Source: Rhizobium sp. CCGE531 (lineage in GTDB: Bacteria > Pseudomonadota > Alphaproteobacteria > Rhizobiales > Rhizobiaceae). From it: 64,000 bases of DNA. The stretch's first letter is position 1. Each line of letters starts with the position of its first letter. A program made the translations under genes and the position numbers. The notes under the pieces are model-generated. The model was not told the origin of the DNA. It saw nothing but the letters and a program-made list of their open reading frames with translations, and did not search any database. The DNA lies in NCBI RefSeq assembly GCF_003627795.1, contig NZ_CP032686.1:558001-622000 (forward strand), in the 5' to 3' direction. Positions 43,188 to 53,775 of this stretch are shown piece by piece.

Positions 43188-43841
43188 TTACGGACAGTCG
43201 GACTTGGCCCCAGACTGGACCTTGGCGATTTCTGCGATCGCCTCTTCCTTCGAGACGACATCGCCGTACTTGTTGTCGATGTCGAACAGGTTCGCATTGT
43301 GCGGATCGGGATGCCGGTCGCCGACGCAATCGCGAACGACGATCGCCCGGAAACCATATTGAACCGCGTCCACGGCGCTGGCGCGGATGCAGCCGCTGGT
43401 CGAGCATCCCGCCATGATGACGGTATCGATGCCCTGCGCATGCAGATGCGAAGCAAGGCTGGTTCCGAAGAATGCGCTTGCATACTGCTTGACGATGACC
43501 AGCTCGTTCTTGGCGGGCTCGACCTCGTCGCAGAACTCGGCGAGCACATTGCCTTCCACCATCGCCTTCATGACCGGCGACTTCTTCACCCACATGCCGC
43601 CATCCGCGCAGTTTTCCGCGAGATAGAGAATGCGCGTGTGAATGACCGGAATGCCGGCCTTGCGGGCGGCGTCGATCAGTGCGGGCGTCTTTGCCACCGC
43701 CTCGACAACACCAGGCGCGTAAAGCGGCGCGCCTTCGATCGTGTAGGCCTTGAGGAAGTCGATGACGACGAGCGCGGGCCGCTGGCCGAAGCCGATGCGG
43801 TTGCCCCAGACACCCTGATAATTCGCTTCGGCGCTCTGCAT
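43188..43841 (-). CDS. nicF: Maleamate amidohydrolase NicF (isochorismatase fold)
   Basis: 217 aa cysteine hydrolase converting maleamate to maleate plus ammonia. Catalytic triad candidates: Asp in ALVVIDFLKAY, Lys in IVKQYASAFFGTSLASHLH, Cys in GCSTSGCIRASAVDAVQYGF. GAGGAGG lies seven bases before the ATG. Lies between nicX and nicE with short gaps. Confidence 0.9.
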   Translation of the reverse strand: MQSAEANYQGVWGNRIGFGQRPALVVIDFLKAYTIEGAPLYAPGVVEAVAKTPALIDAARKAGIPVIHTRILYLAENCADGGMWVKKSPVMKAMVEGNVLAEFCDEVEPAKNELVIVKQYASAFFGTSLASHLHAQGIDTVIMAGCSTSGCIRASAVDAVQYGFRAIVVRDCVGDRHPDPHNANLFDIDNKYGDVVSKEEAIAEIAKVQSGAKSDCP

Positions 43842-43853
43842 TGCGGCTCCTCC

Positions 43854-44606
43854 TCAGTAAGCGCCTGACAGAAGCGCGCCGGCACCCGGCGAAACCGCTT
43901 CCAGACCCAGCGACTTCAGCATGCAGTAGGTGGTTGCCACGGCGGCGGTGACCACCGGCTTGCCTGTCATGGCCTCGACCTTGGCGATAACGGGAAGCGA
44001 AGGCATCTGAACACAGGCCGACAGAACGACGACATCGACGTCGGTCAGGTCGAGCGTCTGCACAATCGCCGGCAGGTTTTCGGGATCGTGCCGCGCCACG
44101 TCGAGATTGTCGGGAATCTCCAGCGCCCGCCAATCCTTCACGTCGAAGCCTTCCTCGCGGATGTAGTTCACGACCAGTTCGGTCAGCGGCTTCATGTAGG
44201 GCGCGACGACGGCGATCTTCTTCGCCTTCATCACCTTCAGGCCCTCGACGAGAGCGCCAGCGCTGGTGACGACAGGAATATGGGTGCCTTCCTCGATCGT
44301 GCGACCGGTCAGGCGCTTTTCCGACTCGCGATGATAGCCGAGGCCCATCGCCATGATGGCAACGAGGCAGGCATAGCCCAACACATCGACGCGGGCGTCG
44401 GAAAGCTCGATGGCGCAACGGTCGGATTCGGCGTCCATGGCCGCCAGCTCTTCCTTGACGACCTTCTTCATGCGCATGCGGCTCGAATGGAAGGTGAAGC
44501 GCTCCGGCCGGATCGACTGGCGGGCGGTCAGCATGGCGGGGATCTCGGTCTCCATCGTCGTGTTGGAGCTCGGAACGATCTGGCCGATACGGTAAATCTT
44601 CTGCAC
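43854..44606 (-). CDS. nicE: Maleate cis-trans isomerase NicE
   Basis: 250 aa, Asp/Glu racemase superfamily. It isomerises maleate to fumarate. Two conserved Cys regions, VLGYACLVAIMAMGLGYHRE and VVLSACVQMPSLPVIAKVEA, match the catalytic cysteines. Start is GTG 44606 with AAAGGA seven bases upstream. The last catabolic step of the cluster feeds the TCA cycle. Confidence 0.92.
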   Translation of the reverse strand: MQKIYRIGQIVPSSNTTMETEIPAMLTARQSIRPERFTFHSSRMRMKKVVKEELAAMDAESDRCAIELSDARVDVLGYACLVAIMAMGLGYHRESEKRLTGRTIEEGTHIPVVTSAGALVEGLKVMKAKKIAVVAPYMKPLTELVVNYIREEGFDVKDWRALEIPDNLDVARHDPENLPAIVQTLDLTDVDVVVLSACVQMPSLPVIAKVEAMTGKPVVTAAVATTYCMLKSLGLEAVSPGAGALLSGAY

Positions 44607-44674
44607 GGACGTATCCTTTGAAGCATGAAACTGGAAAACAGGAACGGCGGGCGCTGGCCCGCCGTCTCGCTAAA

Positions 44675-46686
<2,012 letters not shown>

Positions 46687-46764
46687 TTAAATTGCAATGG
46701 CTGAGCTTTGATTTTCATCAAAAAGAGTCATAAATCATCCTGCTAATTGAACAATCTAGCAAAA

Positions 46765-46778
46765 TTCAACTTATTGAA
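46765..46778. promoter_or_regulatory. Inverted repeat TTCAA-CTTA-TTGAA in nic intergenic region
   Basis: A 5-bp inverted repeat with 4-bp spacer midway between nicC and the nicA side, in AT-rich DNA. Possible regulator site or part of a promoter; no assignment. Confidence 0.3.
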
Positions 46779-46803
46779 TTCGACTTGTCATTTATCATTA
46801 TGA

Positions 46804-46815
46804 AGCGTATACACT
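46804..46815. promoter_or_regulatory. Candidate nic operator, copy 2 (nicA side)
   Basis: AGCGTATACACT, 27 bp before the small ORF that precedes nicA. Shares AGCGYATACRCT with copy 1, 129 bp away. Its position next to an AT-rich block (ACTTATAAAAAATATAAA) suggests overlap with the nicAB promoter. Confidence 0.55.
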
Positions 46816-46841
46816 TATAAAAAATATAAAAGGGGCAATAG

Positions 46842-46970
46842 ATGCGAAGAGTCGGTGACGATCGCATCGTTATGGTTTGCGGGCGTCTGCGTGATGCCTG
46901 CCGCGTAACGGTTCGGTCAGCGAGCGAAGGCTGGGTCTGTGTCGAGTTCTCTGCGGAGGGCCTGTTTTGA
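46842..46970 (+). CDS. 42-aa small ORF translationally coupled to nicA
   Basis: ATG 46842, preceded by AGGGG at seven bases, encodes a 42-residue peptide (MRRVGDDRIVMVCGRLRDAC RVTVRSASEGWVCVEFSAEG LF). It ends TGA (46968-46970) overlapping the nicA TTG start (46967) as TTGA. Ribosome-binding site and stop overlap favour real translation as a leader or small accessory protein. No family is recognised. Confidence 0.5.
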   Translation: MRRVGDDRIVMVCGRLRDACRVTVRSASEGWVCVEFSAEGLF

Positions 46971-47521
46971 CACTGCCAGTTTGCTTCAGTTTGAATGTGA
47001 ACGACGCCATCAAGAGCGTTGAAGCAAGCCGGGAAACACCACTCCTTTATATCCTCAGAAACGATCTTTTCCTCAACGGCCCGAAATACGGCTGCGGGCT
47101 GGGCGAATGCGGTGCGTGCGCCGTGCTCATGGATGGCCGTGCGGTCCGATCATGCACCGTACCGCTCGGCGCGGTCGGTACGCGTTCGGTGACGACGCTG
47201 GAGGGCCTCGGCACACCGGAGCATCTGCATCCGGTTCAGGCGGCCTTCATCGATGAAGCCGCGGCGCAGTGCGGATATTGCCTGAACGGCATGATTATTG
47301 CGACGGTTTCCCTGCTTAACCGCAATGCCGATCCCAATGAGGACGACATTCGCGAGGCGTTGCGCCATCATCTCTGCCGTTGTGGAACTCACATGGAAAT
47401 ACTCGCTGCGGCCCGACGTGCCGTCGCCTATGTCAAGGCCGAACGCGCGCGCATTGAAATGTCGGATAATCGCGAAGCCGATCGCGCCACATCGGGCAAT
47501 AAGACTGAGGTTTCGCCATGA
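46967..47521 (+). CDS. nicA: Nicotinate dehydrogenase small subunit NicA ([2Fe-2S])
   Basis: 184 aa from TTG 46967, chosen because GGAGGG is six bases upstream. Two [2Fe-2S] clusters: plant-type YGCGLGECGACAVLMDG..C and C-terminal QCGYCLNGM..HLCRCGTHMEI. It passes electrons from the molybdenum centre of NicB to its c-type hemes. The C-terminus is ~25 residues longer and charged compared with P. putida NicA. ATGA overlap with nicB. Confidence 0.93.
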   Translation: MTLPVCFSLNVNDAIKSVEASRETPLLYILRNDLFLNGPKYGCGLGECGACAVLMDGRAVRSCTVPLGAVGTRSVTTLEGLGTPEHLHPVQAAFIDEAAAQCGYCLNGMIIATVSLLNRNADPNEDDIREALRHHLCRCGTHMEILAAARRAVAYVKAERARIEMSDNREADRATSGNKTEVSP

Positions 47522-50500
47522 ACGACCATCGCGAGATACCCAAAACCCGCTACATGTCCGCCGCCGATGCGCTGCTTGTCGTCAATGATGTGTCGCTGGG
47601 CGATGCCGCCGAACTCTATATCGCCATCGGTGCCGATAGCCGCGTGATTGCTTTCAACGGACACGTCGACCTCGGCACTGGGATACGCACCGCGTTGGCG
47701 CAGATCGTGGCCGAGGAATTAAGCACGCCCTTCGAACAGGTGGAGATGGTGCTCGGCGCCACCTCGGCTGCGCCGAACCAGGGTGCCACGATCGCAAGCG
47801 AGACGATCCAGATCACGGCCGTGCCTTTGCGCCAGGCCGCCGCCACCGCCCGCCATCATCTGCTTGCAAGGGCGGCTGAACGCATGGGCGTAGCCCGTGA
47901 GCGGCTGATCCTGGAGAATGGCATCATTCGCGCCGATGGTGGCGAGAACTGGCAGCTCAGCTTTGGTGACCTCGTCGCCGGCGACCACGTCACGCTCTCG
48001 ATCGACAAGGCGGCGGTCCTGAAGCCCGCAGCGGATTACCGGCTCGTCGGCTCGTCACGGCCACGCGTGGATATTCCGGAAAAGGCGACGGGACGCTGGA
48101 CCTATGTGCACGATGTGCGCGTGCCAGGCATGCTGCATGGCCGCGTCGTCCGCCCGCCCTACGCGGGTTTCGACCACGGTGATCATGTCGGCAACAGTTT
48201 GATCTCGATCGACGAGGCGTCGGTCGCGCACATCCACGGATTGGTGGGCGTTGTCGCGATCGGAGATTTCGTCGGTGTCGTCGCGACCCGCGAGGAGATC
48301 GCCATCGAGGCGGCAAAGAGCCTGAAGGTCGTTTGGCGCGCGCCGCCTGCGTGGCCCGATCTAAACGCTCCGGAACAAGCGCTTCGCGCCAACCCGTCGA
48401 CGCCGCGAAAGCTCGCCGATCGCGGCAATGTTGACATGGCGCTCGCCGGCAGCGCGCAGCCGATGAGCCGAACCTATGTCTGGCCCTACCAGATGCACGG
48501 CTCCATCGGTCCGTCCTGCGCTGTCGCGGATTATAGCGACGCCGGCCTGACGGTCTGGTCGGGCACGCAAAACCCGTTTCTGATGCGTCGCGATCTCGCG
48601 CTGCTTCTCGATATGCCGGAAGATCTCATTCAGGTGGAGCGCCTTGAAGCGGCGGGCTGCTATGGTCGCAACTGCGCTGACGACGTCACGGCGGACGCAG
48701 CCTTGCTATCGCGCGCGGTCAATGCACCGGTGCGCGTACAGCTGACGCGTGACCAGGAGCATGCCTGGGAGCCCAAGGGCGCGGCCCAGATCATGGATGT
48801 GCGTGGTGGGCTCGATCTGGAAGGCGGTCCATCCGCTTATGATTTCGAAACGCGCTACCCGTCAAACCTAGCGCCGACGCTTTCGCTGATCCTCACCGGC
48901 AAGGTGCCTCCGGTTTCCGATGTCGTGCAAATGGGCGATCGCACCGCGATACCGCCCTATGCCTACGGCAATCTGCGTGTGACCGTGCACGACATGCCGC
49001 CGATCGCGAGAGCCTCGTGGTTTCGCGGTGTCTCGGCCATGCCGAACACCTTCGCCCACGAATGCTACGTGGATGAATTGGCGGCCGCCGCAGGTGCCGA
49101 TCCCATCGAATACCGGCTACGCTATCTTCACGACCCGCGTGCCGTCGATCTCGTCCATGCGCTTGCCGAGCGGGCAAAATGGGTGCCGCATACGACGTGG
49201 GGCACACTCGGCGGTGAGGGTGATCTGCTTTACGGCCGTGGGTTTGCCTATGCCGTTTATGTGCACGGCCCGTTCCCGGGCAAGGCCGCCGCTTGGGCGG
49301 CTTGGGTCGCCGATGTTGCGGTCAACAAGAAGACAGGCGAGATCGCAGTCACCAAGGTGACATGCGCGCAGGACTCCGGGATGATGATCAATCCCGACGG
49401 CGTGCGCCACCAGATCCACGGCAACATCATCCAGTCCACCAGCCGGGTGCTAAAAGAGAAGGTGGAATTCTCCTCGACCGCCGTCGAATCCAAGGAGTGG
49501 GGCGCTTATCCGCTGATCACCTTCCCCGAGGTGCCTGATATCGACGTGCTGATGGTGCCGCGTCAGGACGAACCGCCGCTTGGCGTCGGCGAGTCAGCTT
49601 CCGTTCCCAGCGCCTCGGCCATCGCCAATGCGGTCTATGACGCCACCGGCATTCGCTTCCGCGAACTGCCGTTGACGCCCGAACTGGTGCTTGCCGCGCT
49701 GAACGGCAAGACGGACGAGCAGGTCGCTGCGCCAAAAGCGAAGAAGCGGAAGTGGTGGAGCATCGGTCTCTCGGCGGCTGGAGCGGTGGCCGCTTTGTCG
49801 GGTCTTGTCACGATGGCTTCGCCCTGGCGCCCGGCGATTGGCACCATCCCGCGTCCGGACCTCAATGTTTACAGCGCTGCCACCATCGAACGCGGGCGTC
49901 TTGCCGCGGCGGCCGGGGCCTGCAACGTCTGTCACGTCGGCAACGACGGAACGCCTTTTGCCGGCGGCCGCCGCTTCGACACGCCGTTTGGCGCGATCTA
50001 TGCCACCAATATCACGCCCGATCTGGAAGCCGGTATCGGCGCGTGGTCCTACACCGCTTTCGAGCGTGCCATGCGCGAAGGCGTAAGCCGCGATGGGCAC
50101 CACCTCTATCCGGCCCACCCCTATACATCGTTCGCGGGCGCCGAGGATGCCGACCTTCAGGCCTTGTATGCCTACATGATGATGCAGGCGCCCGTTGCCG
50201 AGAAGGCACCCGAGACGAAGCTCAACTTTCCCTACAACATCCGCGCGATGATGGCGGGCTGGAATGCTCTCTTCCTCAAGGCCGAGCCGTTCAAGTATGT
50301 CCAATCCCGCGACGCCCAGTGGAACAGGGGTGCATACCTGGTGGAAACGCTTGGTCACTGTTCCGCCTGCCACACCGAGCGCAATGTGCTCGGCGCGGAA
50401 AAGAGCGGCAGCGCTCGGCTTTCCGGCGGCTTTGCCGACGGTTGGGAAGCGCCGGCCCTGAATGCGTTCGCGAAGGGTCCGGTTGGCTGGACCGAGGATG

Positions 50501-51060
50501 CCTTCTACGACTACCTGCGTACCGGGCATTCGCGTGACCACGGCAGTGCCGCCGGCCCGATGGCCCATGTCGTGGAGGTCATGCAGCCGCTGCCGGACAG
50601 CGATATCCGCGCGATGGCCACTTATCTCGCAAGTCTCAATGAGACGTCGGTCGAGACCAGGGCGCAGAGCGAGGCCGCCATTGCCGCCAGCGAAGCAGCC
50701 AAGGCGTCTGCCGCTCGGGTTTCACCCAATGGTGAGCGGCTGTTCAACGGCGCGTGCGCCACGTGCCATACCGGCAATACCATCCTGTCGTCTCTGGCGC
50801 TGAACAGCAACCTGCATGCGGCGACGCCTGACAATCTCATCCAGGCGATCTTGAATGGTGTCGAGGCGCCGGCAATCCTGGCGCAGACCACTGGCCGTGA
50901 GGCTCCGGAGGTGATGTCGATGCCTGCGTTCCGCCAGCAGCTGAACGAGCGCCAGATCAAGGACCTCGCCGACTATCTTCGTGCACGCTTCGCGCCTGAT
51001 AAACCGGGCTGGAGCAATACGGCGGACGCTATTAAGCGCGTGACGGCAGCAAACCACTAA
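47518..51060 (+). CDS. nicB: Nicotinate dehydrogenase large subunit NicB (molybdopterin + triheme cytochrome c)
   Basis: 1180 aa, close to P. putida NicB (about 1190). Residues ~1-740 form an isoquinoline-oxidoreductase-type molybdenum hydroxylase (FNGHVDLGTGIRTALAQIVA, ASWFRGVSAMPNTFAHECYV, catalytic Glu in PLGVGESASVPSASA). A membrane anchor lies near 745-765 (WWSIGLSAAGAVAALSGLVT). A periplasmic triheme cytochrome c follows with CNVCH (~802), CSACH (~948) and CATCH (~1080). It hydroxylates nicotinate to 6-hydroxynicotinate, delivering electrons to the respiratory chain. Confidence 0.95.
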   Translation: MNDHREIPKTRYMSAADALLVVNDVSLGDAAELYIAIGADSRVIAFNGHVDLGTGIRTALAQIVAEELSTPFEQVEMVLGATSAAPNQGATIASETIQITAVPLRQAAATARHHLLARAAERMGVARERLILENGIIRADGGENWQLSFGDLVAGDHVTLSIDKAAVLKPAADYRLVGSSRPRVDIPEKATGRWTYVHDVRVPGMLHGRVVRPPYAGFDHGDHVGNSLISIDEASVAHIHGLVGVVAIGDFVGVVATREEIAIEAAKSLKVVWRAPPAWPDLNAPEQALRANPSTPRKLADRGNVDMALAGSAQPMSRTYVWPYQMHGSIGPSCAVADYSDAGLTVWSGTQNPFLMRRDLALLLDMPEDLIQVERLEAAGCYGRNCADDVTADAALLSRAVNAPVRVQLTRDQEHAWEPKGAAQIMDVRGGLDLEGGPSAYDFETRYPSNLAPTLSLILTGKVPPVSDVVQMGDRTAIPPYAYGNLRVTVHDMPPIARASWFRGVSAMPNTFAHECYVDELAAAAGADPIEYRLRYLHDPRAVDLVHALAERAKWVPHTTWGTLGGEGDLLYGRGFAYAVYVHGPFPGKAAAWAAWVADVAVNKKTGEIAVTKVTCAQDSGMMINPDGVRHQIHGNIIQSTSRVLKEKVEFSSTAVESKEWGAYPLITFPEVPDIDVLMVPRQDEPPLGVGESASVPSASAIANAVYDATGIRFRELPLTPELVLAALNGKTDEQVAAPKAKKRKWWSIGLSAAGAVAALSGLVTMASPWRPAIGTIPRPDLNVYSAATIERGRLAAAAGACNVCHVGNDGTPFAGGRRFDTPFGAIYATNITPDLEAGIGAWSYTAFERAMREGVSRDGHHLYPAHPYTSFAGAEDADLQALYAYMMMQAPVAEKAPETKLNFPYNIRAMMAGWNALFLKAEPFKYVQSRDAQWNRGAYLVETLGHCSACHTERNVLGAEKSGSARLSGGFADGWEAPALNAFAKGPVGWTEDAFYDYLRTGHSRDHGSAAGPMAHVVEVMQPLPDSDIRAMATYLASLNETSVETRAQSEAAIAASEAAKASAARVSPNGERLFNGACATCHTGNTILSSLALNSNLHAATPDNLIQAILNGVEAPAILAQTTGREAPEVMSMPAFRQQLNERQIKDLADYLRARFAPDKPGWSNTADAIKRVTAANH

Positions 51061-51073
51061 AGGAACAGATGAC

Positions 51074-53758
51074 TTGGAACAGATCCGAACCGGAACGGAT
51101 ATCGATCATCGCGGCCTGTTCGAGAACCCGACTGCTGCTTTTCGTCCATCCGCCTATTGGTTCTGGCATTCAATTCCAACGGAAGAGGTCTGCCTCGCCC
51201 AACTCAGCGATTTCAAGCTGAAGGGGATCGGCACGATCCTGATCCAGGCGCGGCTTGCGATGTCTCGCGAAGACTATCTGTCGCCGGCCTATCTGGAAGC
51301 CTATCGGACAGCTGCCGGAATAGCCGCGAGGCTCGGGCTGAAGCTCGGGATCTACGACGACTACAACTGGATCAGCGGACACGCCGGCGGCCGCACCGTC
51401 GCTGGTCGCGACGACTTGCGCGAGCGCCATCTGTTCTGGTCGTCCTCGGGAACGGCACGGGGCGAGATCAGCGGGATCCATCCGCCATTCACGCGGATGA
51501 TGGGCGCCGATATCATCGAATGGCAATATGAAGGAAGCGTCGTCAAATGGTGCGAATGGACCGTCGCAGCCGCGCTACTTCATTCGTCGGCGACTATCGA
51601 GAGCCTCGATGAGGTGGTCGACGTAACCGCGCGGACCTCTATCGTCGACAGCGTCGATGCTGCCTGCGTATATGCGTTCGACGGAACGGTCGGGGACGGC
51701 CAGATGCTGACCGTGTTCGTCAGCGCCCGGTCGACTACATCGCGGTTGATCAACTATCTTCTGCCGGAGGCGGCGGAGCGGTTCATCGCGGTTGGGCTTG
51801 ATCCGCTGATCGAAATGCTTGGAGACCTCGTGCCCGATCCCGTCAGCTTCGTATTTTACGACCAGCCAGCGGCGGGCTTCTACAAGTGGGATCAGATCCG
51901 CGGCAGTCTCGGCAACAGCCTGCTGTTCGCACCGAGTTTGATCGGTGCTGTGTCGAGCAGGACCGGAGAATCTTTTGCCAAAGCCTTGCTGGCCTTGGTG
52001 CACGACGTTGGCTCCGCGACCTTGCAACTGCGCGCGGGATTTTATGCCGCCTATTCGGGATTGATGAACGAGGCCTTCTTCGGAACGTTGCGCGGATGGG
52101 CCGAGAGCCGGTGCATTGAGCTCACCGGCCATGAAATTCTGCCCCACATCAGCTCTTGGTCGTTGAACGGTGGCTTCACCAGCATCGATCCCCGGGTGGC
52201 GCTTGCCGTCGACTTCTTTGGCATCGATGCCTACCGTCATCAAACAGCGGTCGATTCCAACAATTTTGTCGCCCAGCTTGCGCCCAAAATCGGCGATTCC
52301 GTTGCCCGCTCCAATGGCCGTAGCCGTTGTATCGTCGAAACCTATGCCAGCGCCGAGCGGACTCCGGTGCGCGCCGCCGGGCAATGGGAGCTTACGCTGG
52401 AAACGATGCGGGCGCAGGCGATCCGGCTCTATTGCCTCGGCACCCGCCAGTTTCTGTGGCACGGCGTCTACCAGACCGATGGGCGCGACCACGACCCGAC
52501 GCCATTCGCCAATCCCCGTTTCGATTTCGGGCCGGGCATCAATTTCGAGCCCTGGTGGAGCTATCACGACCTTTTCGCACAGGAGACCGCGCGCATTTCG
52601 GCCTTCATTGAGCCGGCAACGCCGCGCGCGCCGATGGCGATCCTTTATCCGCTTCAGACAGCCTTCGCCGAAGGTCCACGTCACAGTCACGCCACCCATA
52701 TCGGCGCGTGGTGCGAAGGGCTTCTCGCCAAACGTTGCGACTTCATGTTCGTAAGTGAGGCCGACCTGATCAAAGCCAGGATCGACGGCGGCCGCATGCT
52801 GGTATCGGGGCTCGCTTTCGATGCCGTGATCCTGCCATCGGTGTCTGTGCTGCAAACGGGGGAAACAGTGCGGGTGCTCAACGCCTTCAGCGCTGCCGGC
52901 GGTGTGGTCGTGTCCTCGGGCGATCGCCTGTCGACCGTGTGCGACGCCGCCATTCGCATGGATGCGGTGGTGTCGATGCATATCGATCGGATACCCGGCA
53001 GCAGTGACATCGAAACGCTTTTGGCAGCGCTGCCGTCGTTCGGTCCTGTCATCGCCGGTCGCGCCGTGGAGATGCCCTGGCAATGGATAGGGCACGAAGC
53101 CGATGGCTGGTGGCGGATCGTTCTATTCAATGACGGCGCAATGCCCGTGATCAGCGAGATTTCATTCGGTGACGGTTTCGACTGCGAAGTCTGGTCCGCG
53201 GCGACCGGCAAGACGGAGCGAGCAGCTGCCTTCAATCGTCTGACTGTGACGCTCGAGCCGCAAGAGGTGCGCTGCCTGCGCTTGCGTCAAACGACGGAGC
53301 GCGCGATAGGCGCGGGCCATCTCACAACGCGGCCGCCGCTCGATCTTGCGCGCTCGATCTCTCTCGTCGAGGGCTGGAGTTTCGCGCCGGAGGGCGACAC
53401 CAATTTCGTGCCGATCTCCGTCGAGAGCGGATGGGAGATGCAGGGTTTCGCGGAATTCTCAGGCACCGGCATCTACCGGCTGGCGTTGGAGATCGGCGAC
53501 GAGGCCGAGTGGTTTCTTGAATTGCCCGAGGTGGCGACTGTGGTCGCCGCCCGACTGGATGGCCGGCAAGTTGATCGACTTGGCTGGCGGCCCTATCGTT
53601 TTTCGCTGGGGCGACTGCAACCCGGCGTCCATTCGTTGGAATTGCGCGTCGCCAACACGGCGGCGAACCGCTATTACGCCGATACGCCATATCTCGGTGA
53701 CACTGTCGATAAAAGCGGACTGTCCGCAGCACCGAAACTCATCCCGTTGATACACTGA
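51074..53758 (+). CDS. GH106-like glycoside hydrolase (alpha-L-rhamnosidase-type)
   Basis: 894 aa from TTG 51074 (AAAGGA upstream), 13 bp after nicB, probably the same transcript. No signal peptide, so cytoplasmic. N-terminal catalytic TIM-barrel with AYWFWHSIPTEEVCLAQLSD, LKGIGTILIQARLAMSRE, GLKLGIYDDYNWISGHAGGR; C-terminal beta-sandwich domains with AEFSGTGIYRLALEIGDEAE and LRVANTAANRYYADTPYLGD. The pattern resembles GH106/PF17132 rhamnosidase-like enzymes. Substrate unknown; proximity suggests a plant glycoside. Confidence 0.72.
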   Translation: MEQIRTGTDIDHRGLFENPTAAFRPSAYWFWHSIPTEEVCLAQLSDFKLKGIGTILIQARLAMSREDYLSPAYLEAYRTAAGIAARLGLKLGIYDDYNWISGHAGGRTVAGRDDLRERHLFWSSSGTARGEISGIHPPFTRMMGADIIEWQYEGSVVKWCEWTVAAALLHSSATIESLDEVVDVTARTSIVDSVDAACVYAFDGTVGDGQMLTVFVSARSTTSRLINYLLPEAAERFIAVGLDPLIEMLGDLVPDPVSFVFYDQPAAGFYKWDQIRGSLGNSLLFAPSLIGAVSSRTGESFAKALLALVHDVGSATLQLRAGFYAAYSGLMNEAFFGTLRGWAESRCIELTGHEILPHISSWSLNGGFTSIDPRVALAVDFFGIDAYRHQTAVDSNNFVAQLAPKIGDSVARSNGRSRCIVETYASAERTPVRAAGQWELTLETMRAQAIRLYCLGTRQFLWHGVYQTDGRDHDPTPFANPRFDFGPGINFEPWWSYHDLFAQETARISAFIEPATPRAPMAILYPLQTAFAEGPRHSHATHIGAWCEGLLAKRCDFMFVSEADLIKARIDGGRMLVSGLAFDAVILPSVSVLQTGETVRVLNAFSAAGGVVVSSGDRLSTVCDAAIRMDAVVSMHIDRIPGSSDIETLLAALPSFGPVIAGRAVEMPWQWIGHEADGWWRIVLFNDGAMPVISEISFGDGFDCEVWSAATGKTERAAAFNRLTVTLEPQEVRCLRLRQTTERAIGAGHLTTRPPLDLARSISLVEGWSFAPEGDTNFVPISVESGWEMQGFAEFSGTGIYRLALEIGDEAEWFLELPEVATVVAARLDGRQVDRLGWRPYRFSLGRLQPGVHSLELRVANTAANRYYADTPYLGDTVDKSGLSAAPKLIPLIH

Positions 53759-53775
53759 CCGGAAGTTACAGAGCC

